64,000 bases of DNA from Micropterus salmoides (taxonomy: Eukaryota > Chordata > Actinopteri > Centrarchiformes > Centrarchidae). Where the stretch lies: assembly GCF_014851395.1 (NCBI RefSeq), contig NW_024040374.1:22297695-22361694 (forward strand), read 5' to 3'. How positions within the stretch are numbered: position 1 is the stretch's first letter; every line of letters begins with the position of its first letter. The notes under the pieces were generated by a model. It did no database searches and was not told the DNA's origin. It worked only from the letters and a program-made list of their open reading frames with translations. This document shows positions 48,074 to 60,300 of this stretch, one piece after another. Both the position numbers and the translations under genes were made by a program.

Positions 48074-48095
48074 GGGGGGGGGGGGGGGGGGGGGG
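48074..48095. repeat. 22-base G homopolymer
   Basis: Uninterrupted run in the bsg-hcn2 gap; C-run on the transcribed strand. Confidence 0.9.
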
Positions 48096-48375
48096 TCAAT
48101 ATCTGAGTAGGAGTTTGTGCAAGCCAAGTCAATGTCAAGACATGTCTGAACTTACAATTTCCCATTTCACAAATAACATTGTTTGTGTTTGTCTACACCT
48201 GCCCTATTGATAAGGCATGGGTTGAGAAATACTGAACACATTCTTTATCCCTTACTACCCCCTTGTGAGATCACTTTGTACATTTGTTTAGGTATGCAAC
48301 AGTATACAGAGGAAAACGCTATTCATGTTCTCTGCTTTAGGCACTTTGATGTGAAGCTAGGGGAGGGGTTACAGG

Positions 48376-48555
48376 GACACATGCCTTTGGTGTGAGAGAC
48401 CCAGGTTCAGTTCCACTGTGACACATCCGCCAAATTGTCCCTTAGCAAGACACTTAACCCTTAGTTGCTCCAGAGGCATGTGACTTCTGACATATAGCAA
48501 TTGTAAACTGCTTTGGATAAAAGAGTCAGCAAAATGAATGGGAATGTAATGAGGC
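48376..48555 (+). mobile_element. tRNA-derived teleost SINE
   Basis: The segment GAGACCCAGGTTCAGTTCC resembles a tRNA B box. It is followed by the well-known teleost SINE body (AGCAAGACACTTAACCC) and the tail TGGATAAAAGAGTCAGCAAA with a short GAATGTAATG repeat. The 5' tRNA-like part is partly lost. Name of the family not assigned. Confidence 0.75.
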
Positions 48556-48749
48556 TCAAAGTCATGACATGCTTTATATTTTTCAAAACACAAAAATACC
48601 CACTTTTCACTTGGATTAACTGTTTTTGTAACAGTCAGCCCTGATACAGCGACAGCATTTATTTGCTGAACAGGAAACCCCACAAAACAAATATATAGAG
48701 ATCATTGTACACAAGTCACCCTTTTGTCATTTGAATAAAAGTAAACAAA

Positions 48750-50113
48750 CGTGTAAAATCCAATACCTTTATTCAGTTTGTGCAAGTTGTACAACAGATG
48801 ACTTTCCATCTACTCGGAAAGATACAACAATTTACACAACTCTGGCTAGGTCTTTTTTATTTGTGTAATTCTGAAATGGTAACATCCAATCACAACACTA
48901 ATCAGGTTATATGGAACATATGGCTTTGAATCATCTACACAGTGAAGGGGGACAGAGACGACGGTTCAACAATCGCACACAATTTTTTTTTGTTTTGTTT
49001 TTTAAATCATCTCAGATCACATTGAGTGAGAAAGAAATACATCTTTTTAAAACTTTTATCTGCTGTATTAGATTGAAACATCATTGCTTAGTATTAAAGT
49101 TGCATTCAACAGAAGCAACATCTCTTGCACTTGGTCCATATTATCTTTTTATGTGGCTTTGACACTGGCAACAAAAACATTGTATGACTAAAACTTTCCA
49201 TTTAAAATATGTTAATAGGAAAAAGGAAATCAAAGCATGAATTAAAGGGACAAAAGCTTTCCTTTCTAAAAAGAACTGTAATTTCTTACGGCAACAAAAC
49301 CTAGCATACGTAGAATCTTAAGTTGCTCCTGCATTTCATTATGTCACATCTTGTGGCAGGTAACAAAATGCTAGAACACAAAAAGAGACATCGTGCTTGT
49401 TAAGGCAAAGTATAACACTCTGCAAAGGGAGGTTTGTCGTGTTGTAGGGACAGATCAAACGTGAATTCAAACGCACTCCAGTTGTTGCTATAAGAATTGC
49501 AGCGATGCATCAGGTTTAAAATTGTTCCTCTGAACAGAACTTGTGCTGGTTTTACAAGTAACCAGTCCACTCTGCAGAATATCAAAAGCAAAAGACCAAC
49601 AATTGTGAGGTCAGTGCGGGAAGCATCAGCATCAACTGAAAATAAGCGCAAACTAAGCATTCCTCATGTGAACATTCTAGTGATTTTTACAACAAAACAC
49701 ACACTTTTGCTAGATAGCATTTTAAAACTCATGCAATATGTGCCCCATGGCCTCAAACAGAAATTATTTCACACTATGTTCTCTGGCTGCACAATGTGGA
49801 GAAGAATATAGAAGAACAAAAGAGGAAAATCGGTCAACTTCTTTAAACATCAACACCCAAGCACAAAAAAGGTACTTAAAATTGCAGGGTGCACACTAAG
49901 AATGTGCAACACAACAGCTGAATCCTGGACGTCCGTGTGGGTTGTCCATCTAGAAAAGAAAAAAAAAAAAAAGTTGCATGAGTAAAGAATTAGATTCGTT
50001 TTCAGATAATGTTTATTTTGTTCAAGGTTGGTATTAAATGTGCAGAGGCTGAGTAGCCCACAGTAAGGTTTTAATTTTAAGAACTTCACAGATTCACGCA
50101 CCTCTTTCAGCTT
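48750..50113 (-). other. bsg: Putative bsg 3' UTR with polyadenylation signal
   Basis: Downstream of the bsg stop there is no coding potential. An AATAAA on the minus strand (TTTATT at 48768-48773) marks a likely 3' end near 48750; another lies near 48856. A possible 152-nt UTR intron spans 50101 to 49950: donor AGAG|GTGCGT, acceptor after a long T/C tract, TCTAG|ATGG. No transcript is visible, so the exact end and this intron are inference. Confidence 0.55.
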
Positions 50114-50174
50114 CTAGTTGGAATTCCTTTGCCTCACATTCTTGTCTTTGTGATTTGCATTAGAATTGCTCTTC
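50114..50174 (-). CDS. bsg: bsg exon 8: C-terminal tail and stop
   Basis: 61 nt; acceptor CTTTCAG|G. Encodes KSNSNANHKDKNVRQRNSN and a TAG stop at 50116-50114. The final KNVRQRNS block is conserved with mammals. The exon may continue to 50102, where a GTGCGT donor could start a 3' UTR intron. Confidence 0.94.
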
Positions 50175-51251
50175 CTGAAAGACAGAGTAAACATGAGTTG
50201 TGTAAAAACACAAACAAAAAAAAATCCCACATCTTTAGTGACAATCAAGGTACTGAGCTGATGACTCTACTTACAAAGGAGCAGATCCTGAGTCGTCATC
50301 TGGGCCGCAGTAAATGATTGATAAAAGAAAGGCAAACAAAAACAAGAGTCAGTTGACAGCATGTTACATGTCTGCAATTGGTGTGAGCAGTACATGCCCC
50401 CCCCAGATAATGGTAGCAAATGTTAGAACATGACATCCTCTGCAACATGATTCTGATGATCAAATCCAACTAAAAATGAACTGAAGCATGCCCGCCTGTT
50501 GCATTTCTGACAATGAAGGATACAACAAAATCCTTTATAGAGCAATCCCACACATAATCATTGTTTGTGTTGTATTAAAACATATATTGCTAAAAGTCAC
50601 CTAATGGATAGCTGACTTTAGTAAATCTGCAACAACATTTGAAACATTTTTGTACACCATCCAGAGTCACCCCTTAGCATCACAGAGGCTCATGCAATAC
50701 AAGCAAAGGACACAAAAACACTGCCGTGGCTGTATTAAATTGTAACTCCGGTATTTTATAACGTCTGTGTGTCTATGTGAGTAATGGGGACAATATTTTA
50801 TTCATTCTTTAATTTGTTTTGAGCGAGCGTGCTGCTGTTGGAAGCAGAGAATTGCACACCCTCAAAGTACCTCCAGTAAAGTGCTTGTTTTTGCAACAGA
50901 CAGGCTCAGATTGTTATTACAAGTGTCTGACAACATTGTGGAAACATTAACCCTACCGAGATAAACCTTTGCATTTAACCAGAAACAGTTGCTATGTCCA
51001 AAGCAACCCACTCTGACAAAAACATCATCTCAACTTGTAGAACAAGGGTGTTTGCTGATCTACCACTGCCTCGACCGGTTAGTTGGTTTGTGGTATTGTA
51101 TGAATTTGGTGTGTTTGTTTTGTTGTGTGCTTGTTTTTAAGTCATACAATGACAACCTAACTGGTCGAGGCAGCAGAAGACCAGGGAGGTAAAATTACTG
51201 ATGCCGTCAAGGGAGTCTGGTAATTTTGAGAGCAAAATAGCAACCTTTTGG

Positions 51252-51301
<50 letters not shown>

Positions 51302-54300
51302 AAAAGGGATCTTACACTTAAAATTAACAAAAATAAAAAAAAGGTCTGATCATTTCCGCTGATGTCAGATTCTTATAACAATCTGAGCCGGTCAGTGGAA
51401 AAAACCAAGCCTTTTAGTGGATGTACCTTGAGGGTGCGCAACAGCCCCCAAGGATTACTTTGTAGCCCTATTTCACTGCTGCTGACTGCAGCAGGCTCCC
51501 CTAATATTTGACCAATTTTAAAAACACATTGTCCCCATTAGTCACAGACACAAAACATAGGGAAATAGGGTTGAGGTTGAAAAATACCGAAGTTAGCCTT
51601 TAAGATACAAAAAACAAAAGTAAACATCTTTTAACTGGCAGAGCTGACACACAACCTGGCAATGTATAGTGGCAGTATTCACACCAGAGCAAGACCATGT
51701 ATTCACAGGGTAAAGGCAAGAGTAGGCTAATCTGTGTGGCCGAATGGTGGATGAGACAAATGTAAATGTACTGGTCTTAAGAGGGTTGCCTAACCCTTAT
51801 CATGCATAAAGTACAAGATGCAGAAAGCATGCAGACAGAATGCTGAAACCTCTCACTTTTCAACCTATCCAATTTCATGTCAAACCATTACACTAGCTTA
51901 TGGGTCTCATTTGACTCTTTCATTGGCTCAAACACACAATTTAAAAAAACAAACAAAAAAAACACCACGACCAATAAAGGCAGTGGAAAGGAAATATTTT
52001 AAAGTTTGCTGATTGCAGGGCCAGTGAAAGAGTGACCAAATCTTTGAGCGCATTCCTCTTAGAAGTGGCGACTATGAAAGCAGTTCATTCAGACTCCCAT
52101 AGCTTTTTCCACGCCGTCATCTCAACTCAACCACTTCAGTCTGACATGCAGTTTTGTCCACTTACCAAAATGCAAAATCAGCAGCGAACAGAGAAGTAAA
52201 AATGTAAATAATAAAAAAATAATAATAATAGTTTCTATCACAGATAGTTTACACAGAGGCCGACGCCAACACCTGATCTATATATATCAAAAATGTAAAA
52301 TAATAAACACAACCAAAAGACAATAAAGGGTTCACATTGAATGCATGCAACTATAGTCTACACATCACCTAAAGAGGGTTTGCCTTAATGGTCTCCAACT
52401 TGCCACTGGGGGACACTAAATCTTCAACTTACAGAACAGTAACCACTTCTGTTGGAAGCTTCTTTATGTTCTTTTAGCCACACTTTACAACAGGGGACAG
52501 AAAAGGTCATATATCTGTGCCATATCTACCTTCAAAAAGGTCTGTATTTTTACTTTGATGGATATTTTCACAGCCACTCAGGAAGCAAACTATTGATATG
52601 ATATTTTCCTCCAACTAAACCCCGTGCAATTAGTAAAATAGCAAAATGGCCAGTAATGCCTTGTGCAGACTACACGACTTTCCGCACCGGCCGATGGCCG
52701 TGCCGTTCACACTACACAACTTGCTTTCTTGTAAGGGGAGTCTTGAAGTCGCTGTCGCGTTCACACTAGGTGACTGACTAGTGACGGGGGGGGGGTCACA
52801 CACACTACGCGAGCTGACAAGAACTGTCACCCGACAGTGGTCTCCAAACCACGCTTCGTCAAGTAAAATGTGAAATGACACGAACCTACACACGAAACAG
52901 CTGTCGTTTGTTACTATAAAGAAAAATTAAAGCTGCAAGCAGCGTTGGGCGGGCCCTTGCACTTGTAGCGCGTCCGCGTTGCACATTCTGGAGCTCTGCC
53001 GGTGCGGCTGTGAATTTGCTACGTCGGTTCCGACGCCGCATGAAGGTGTTATATGTCACTTTCTGTGTCCCCTATGTGGAGCTACATAGCGCTTGCCGCT
53101 ATGAATATAAATCTGTATTGGCGTGTAGATGTCTGCGGGGTGGGAGAGTTATCAAGCACAAAAAGTTTGGTTCAGATGTGATCATGTACACTGAAGTTAC
53201 AACAACTTCCTGTTTCATGGCGAATCATCTACGCCACAGACACGCCCATAGCACAAATTTTCATCATCAATGCCTTTAGAAGGCACAGCAGAAATTTGAC
53301 GTCGATCCGACTAAATCCCTAGGAGGAGTTCGTTAAAGTACGAAGTGTGTAAATCATCCAAAAATGTTGAGTTTAGGGTATGGGTTCTTGAGGCTTTTTT
53401 GTGCGTTTTTATATGATACATGTCCCCAGAAAATTTCGTGCATGTAGGTTGAACGTGAACGAGGGGCTAATTTTTTCCCCAATTTTCTAGGTGGCGCTAG
53501 CGAGTCATTGCGAAACCCATAAAATACGAAATTTTTCACCACTTCTGACATGTGTGCAAAGTTTGGTGAGTTTGAGTATGTTTAGGCCCCCAAAATTGAG
53601 CCTACTGTGCAGAAAAAAAATAAAAATAATAATAATATATATATATATCTCTATCTATACAAATTCAATAGGGACCTCGCACGGTTCGTGCTCAGGCCCT
53701 AAATATGGGTGAAAGAATGGATTAGCACACGCAGCTAGCAGGGATTGTCTGAGCTACAGAGAGAGCTGGATGTGAGTAAAAGTGTTTTGCGGTGAAAAAG
53801 CAGCTACCAGCTGTCTGCTCTCACTGGCTGGATGTGGAAGTCCAGTCGGCCGATTCTTCCAGATATTTAGCATGCTAGATATCTGCCGATCGACCGCTGA
53901 TTTACTCCCGATCACAGCCTGACTGTCGCCGAGCTTGCCTAGTGGCAAATTGGGCTAAAAAAAATCATGTAGTGTGAACTAGGCTTAAGTTTTGGAATTC
54001 ACCGACCACTGACAAATGTAATTCATAGCGCTAATCGGCTGTTTAGATCGAACACAGCACCGTGTTAATAAAGGGGACAGCACTGGTGACCTAGTGTTGC
54101 TTCAGGTGAGAAGATTAAATACGATCTAAGAGGCCCAGTAATACACTTTATAGTACTGTGAGTAAAGCTGTTTTAACTGTGGTATGTCATCACCTCACCT
54201 TATGTTTTGATGTAAACAAACTAAAAACACAGAATGCGGCAATTCACAGCAACAAAATATAAAAGGAATGTGACTTGCACATATTTGCCTGCCAAATCCA

Positions 54301-57300
54301 GTGTTCTGCCAGACGATTAACTTATTTGACCCACAGTTTTGTTTTTCCTGAACCCTCCAACACTGTGTTAAGACAGTGGTGTAATTGAAATAATTAAGAG
54401 GGCAGCATTTTATCATGTAGCGATAATGTCGCTCTGAAAAATGCCATTAGAGTTTTTGTAGTGATTTAATGTAGTTTTGGAGGCAGTGTGGGTACGTACC
54501 GTCGTTGACCTCATCAGGCTTTCTCCTCTTTTCATAGATGAAGATGATGGTCACCAGGATGATGACCTCAGCCACAATGCCAAGGAAGGGCCACAGAGCA
54601 GCCAAGCGACTGCGGACACGCAGGTGGATCTTGTCGTTGGACATGCCAAGTTCATTTGTTGCAAAGCATATGTAGTCCCCGATGTCGTTTTCAATGCTCA
54701 GGTCATTAATGGTTAGAGTGGTCTTGTTGAGGGTGCTCTGGATCTCATATTTGTCGCTAGAGCCGTTCATGATAGGCTGAGGGTTTTTTTAAAGCAACAA
54801 GTTAAGTAATGCAAATGGCAAGAAAAGTCTGATTATTTCACTTTACAAATGAATCATTTGCAACTAAAAGCATCAAAAAATTTAATGTGACCAAAATTGT
54901 TTAGGTTCACGTACTCTGGTTTAGAACTGCAGACAAAAAAAACATATCCAGAATCAATTAAAGATAATTAAGATTACAACTTGGAACACTTACCACTTGG
55001 ATGCCATCTTTAACTTTGACCCATCCCCAGTCAGTGGGCAGTGGATACCCGTGGCTCACACAGACCATCACACCTTTGTCCTTCTCATTGCCATGCTCAG
55101 AGTGTTTGTAGGCAGAAACATGGGCAATTGCTACAGCAGGAGATGAAAGTTTGTTAATTCATAAAATTGCCTTTAATCATTTATCCTGGATCAAAAGGCA
55201 CCTTCAAGTAAGAAACCTGAAACCAAGAACTTCTGGAATTTCCAGAGCTACTTTCACAATAACACTTTTGTTCCATTGATTTGCACGATCAATTTTGTTT
55301 TAACATTCCTTTGATGTAAAACTTAAATTTCATTCAGTTGCCTTAATGGAGAACTCAACAACAGCACAGAGAGAAAACGCATTAGATAAGATCAGAGCTC
55401 ATGGTGTCTTACATTAAAGCTCAATGACATTTGTATTCCAAGTAAATCAACAGTTTAAGGACAGGACCACCAGCAGAGCACAAGCATCATCTTAAATAAT
55501 AACAGCACTTATCTGTTAAAAATAACACATCACATGCTGCTTCCTGGAAAATGGCTGCTTGCACTGAATCTCTCTCTCTCAATTGTTTTTTTTCTACATT
55601 TGCAACCATGGTAGTTAAATTCCAATGTAAATAGGGACATCTGTAGTAATCATGCATAAACTTACTTTTGACTTCAATTGTCTGCTTCACCTCTGGCTCA
55701 GTCAGGAACACACATTCATACTTTCCACCAGAAGTGTATGTGATCTTGTCCAAACTACGGAAAGAAATAGAAATCAGGTATTTTTCTCCGCAGACCTACA
55801 GTAGCATATAGTAGGTGGTGACATCTAACAGATTCTATTGAAGCACATTAATGACTTCATGATTAATTAGCTAAGTGGAAAACTAATCATTCATTCATCA
55901 TCATTAAATAAGTAGAAACTTCACAACAGAACCAAGGGCCAGGGGTAAAAATAATAAAGCTGCTTGTCCATGCAACACATATTTCAAATTTCCCCTGGTA
56001 ATCACAATCCCACTTTTGTTTGGTGCCGTTGTCCCGTACAGTCCTGCCTGCTCTCTAATGGGGAATTAAGGTCAGGGGAAGTGAGCACACTGCTAGGGGC
56101 GCTTATCCCGGCTGCAAAGACTACCGGCAAAGCTGCACGGTCCATCTCTCTGCTAATCAAGAGCAGTGAATGCCTGAATGGCTCCCCTAGCTCTGCTGCT
56201 AATGGAGGCAGCCAGGGAGACGTTGAGATAGCGAGAGGGGGAGGGATGACAGAAGAGGAAATACACAAAGTGCTATGATGAGAACATTAGAGGATGAAGA
56301 TGGCTATTGACTGTGGTAACAGCCAAAAAGGGACAGCATAAGGATCAGAGTTAAGGACAAAAGAAGGGAAGAAATAAAAGGCTGAGAAATGATTTAATGT
56401 CTTCAAAAAAATCAATGATGCTCAGGCTTTCAGCCCAATAGACATCCAAAACTGGGCTTGCCATTATCTTGTATGCTTCACTCACGCAGTACTATGAAAC
56501 GGTGAACTGCACAGTTGCCCAAAATATAAACAGGTATCTCAGGGCAAAAAAAAAAAACCCAAACATGGCTGGACATGGCTACTTACCGAAGGACTGTGAA
56601 TGGACTGGCCAGAGTAGACTTGGAATTTTCAATGAGTTTGCCATTGTGCGTCCAGTGGGAGCCCTTGATGGGAAGGTTGGACTCTGTCAAGTTACAGCTG
56701 AGGACTGCAGAGGTCTGGTTGCTGACCTCGGAGGGTTCAGTAATGATGTTTGGGGCTTCATGTAAACAGAGAGGGAAAACGTTATCCTAAAATTTCAGCT
56801 TATAGGCATTACACAACATATTTTTTGCAGGTTTAGACAGTGCTGCCCCACAAAAGGCAAAATGCAGTAGCTACATATTTACTTAAAATTTAGTGTATAA
56901 CCAGTATCTGACATCTGTTTTAATCTATAAAAAAAAATAAAATAGTGCCACAGAAATGTGTAATTTACCTGCAATAGCTATTAAAACTTGCAAATGGTCA
57001 AAAAAGGTAGCATCTGTGCTTTGGCTATGTGTTGCAACCCAGGCTACAGTTACTGCAGTTGAAATTACATTGTCTCAACACTCAACAGTTGTCTTTACAA
57101 AAATAACTGTTTTGTTGGAACAAAATGTCATAGGGCATGTGATGTGGATGACAGTACTATGCCCTGTGCTCACACTCACTGCCGAGCAAAGAAATAAGAT
57201 AGGCAGGATAGAAGAAGAGGTCAACTATGAGATCACAGCAGTGTTTCTCGGTTCTTCTTCCTACTGTCGCCAGGGTGTAAATATTTTGGGCTAAAACAGG

Positions 57301-60300
57301 TAATTTTTTTGCGGAGACACTGGTTGAGTGTTAAGTGGTCAAGCGGAAATCAAGGAATTACCAACAAAGTCCTTCGCATTTTCCTTCAACTTACCAAATT
57401 TGAGAAGGAAAACAAATACATTTTCCCAAATTAGAGCAAGAAAACAGTTTGACACAAGTCCTGAACAAATTCACAGAATAGGTGGAAACAGTTCCCCTAA
57501 ATAGGAAGATCTGTCCCACCAACAGTAGTATTAAAGGGGGAGCAATAGGAGTACTGGAAATCTAGTAGATACAGTAGTCTACAACAAGGTCATGGGGAAA
57601 AGATATTTTCATACATGCAGAAGAAGCAACAAGAAGGGGATGACAAATTGGCTTCACTGCCAATCACATGATAAATGTAATAATGAAGTGTTTTTTGCTT
57701 CAATCGGGAGAAGAAACTGACCAATTCTTCCAATCTGACAAAATAATAATACTGGACCACAAGGCAGAAAGATACCCCATGGCTGACAATTTTTATTAAT
57801 CAGTTGCCATCTTCTGTGCCTACAGTTCAGTAGGCCGTAAGCCACAGGAATGGTCTACTAGCATAGACAAAAAGGGGCATTGCCAATGTTAGTATCAATT
57901 AAGGAAACTGCAAGCAAAAGAAATATCTACCAAGAAGCAATACTAATGAAGTAATCTGACACCCCTTTTTTGCTTTTCTCTAAATGTTTGTTCAATTTTT
58001 CTGCAGGAGCCATTTGCAAATTTCCAACCTTATGACCAGTATTATATAAGAAAACATCCTAATGGTACTTAAGCCTTGAAACAGAAAAAAAAAGGCATCA
58101 GATTGAAGACATGTGTGTCACGCAATACAGGATTAGGGCGTGGCTGAGCCAAACCTTATGACCAGGTTTATATTCTACTACAGGACAACCGCGGAGCTTT
58201 TGGGGAGAGGAGAGGGAAAGTGTATACTGGGTAAAGCAGGATGGAAAGGGTTCTGAACAGGGAAGCATGGGAGTTGAGTGTAACAGGAGCTTGAATGTCC
58301 AGGACTTCACTAATGAGGAGAGAACAGCCAAGCTGCTACTCCTCATGCTTCCTCTGCCACTCACGTTCGATCACAATAATGTTTGCCTGCGAGCGGATCC
58401 ACTTGATTTTTGGCGTCTTCTTCAGTTCATTGCGGTCAGGGTCGTTGGAAGCGCGGCACTCGTACGTGCCCGAGTCGTTGAAGGTGAGGCTAGTGAGGTG
58501 AATGGTGCTAGTGGCATGTGCTATGTATGTGGCATTTATCTGGACACGGTCATCCCGCGCCCCGTCAAAGAGCTGGGTGAGGGTCTCGTTGGGCTCTTCA
58601 CCCTCTACAAACCACCACTGCACCTCGGGGATGGGGTTCCCTATCACCTCACAATGCAGCTCTGCGGTGTCGCCGATCAGCTTCATCTGAGACAGGGGAG
58701 ACTTGATAAAACCCGCTGAGCACCATTTACAGTCAGCCCAGCAGACAGTGATTGAGAAATTTTTGAACGTGGTGGGTTCAAAGCAAGCCAGGTGATTTCA
58801 TGGATTGGTGATAAAAGGCAGTGATGGAAGAAAGACAAGCAAAAAAGGAAAAAGAAAGAAAAAGAAACAAAGTTAATAAAACAAATGAAATGGAAATATG
58901 AAAGTAAGCACACAGAAGAAAGAAAAAAAAAGAAAAAAAAAAAAAAAAGCATAGATCAGAGCAACATTTCCAGTACTCTGACCCATTACGAGGAATATAA
59001 GAAATGCAACATAAAATAAAAAGGCAATTAGGGATGACCCGTGCCGACCTGACAGCGCAGCATCCACCCATACACGCGATATAAACAATGTTACTCTAAT
59101 ACAGCTGCCTTGCAATAAATCCTACCTTCATGAAGGTTATAATGTTTCATTTCTTGGTCAAACTATCATTTTGGAGGCAGTAATTTGAGCTGTGGTTGTA
59201 ATGTACTGCATTACACAGGTGTATTTTGTCTACCCCATTTATACCAATTAGAGTAGACTAGAAACATTTGTGTGATGCTCTCTGCAATCTATGGGCGTTT
59301 GTTCCATTTAAAGGTTTTAAAGGCTCAGTATTAGCAATTATGCAATAATAAATGTTGAGAGTGGCAAAAAAGCTTCATCATCCCTAAAGGCAGTTAAAGC
59401 ATAAAGACAAAACAACAACACCACAACATTAAAAGCATCAAAGAGCATTCACATGAAATCAAAAAACAATGTGCAATGAATGAAACATGGAGAGGAAAAA
59501 AAAAAAATAATAAAAAAGCAGATGAGGTTGAAATGAAACATTTCACATAATTAAATCAAGAAGTCTATGAAAGCCTTAGGACATGCAAAAAGCACTTTGG
59601 GCGAGTGTCTTTTGTCAGCTGTACCTTGTGTCACCCAACACTGGTTCGGGTGTTAAAAAAAAGGCACACAAGCCTATTTTTCAGAACATTCTGCCGGTGA
59701 TTTAATGCAGCTTAAGCACATGACCTTAGCGTACGTGGAAGTCAACACGGTCAGTCCCCACTGAGTGGCAAATCTGAACATTCAGCATATGTCTTAGATG
59801 CATTAACATGGGAATAATACTGAAAACACTTATTTTAGCTGTTGCACAGTTGACCGTACCAAACAGATTTAGAAATGAATACATGCATTCTTTTGAATGA
59901 CATGATCAAATTGAATTTTTTCACAAAATTATTGACAGAAAAGAATATAGTCTGACATGCCTGTGAGTTTGATTGGGCTGTCAAAGAAACTTATTTTCTG
60001 TCTGTCTTATTTTCTGTCTAGTCTTTAATGTTCACAAACCACTGTATTGTGTCATTTAAAAATCACTGATAGATTTACTTCTTAGATATTTGTTTCCTTC
60101 TCTGTATCGCAGCTCTCCACATTGATAAAAGGGCAGGGCAGATCTGTTTGGCTACTCACAGGTGGTCGGGGGGGGGGGGGGGGGGTGTCTCTAAACTTAG
60201 GAGGTGGGTCCAGGGAAGAACAACATTCTCACACTACCGCCCAAGCACAGCAAGCTTGTTCTTTTCCTCCCAGAAAAATCCTAAACTAGCACAAAGCAGA

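Larger units (their letters stand above)
47060..48749. other. bsg-hcn2 intergenic region
   Basis: About 1.7 kb between the predicted bsg 3' end and the hcn2 start codon, both genes reading leftward. It holds the presumed hcn2 5' UTR and promoter, a 22-base G run at 48074-48095, and a tRNA-derived SINE at 48376-48555. I see no other gene. Confidence 0.7.
50300..54499. other. bsg intron 6
   Basis: 4.2 kb with the inverted repeat at 51067, the AC microsatellite at 51254, and the nested transposon pair at 52655-54000. The rest is AT-rich with nothing recognised. Confidence 0.75.

Noticed and set aside
58267..58719. 150-codon plus-strand frame
   Set aside because: Antisense of the bsg Ig0 exon.
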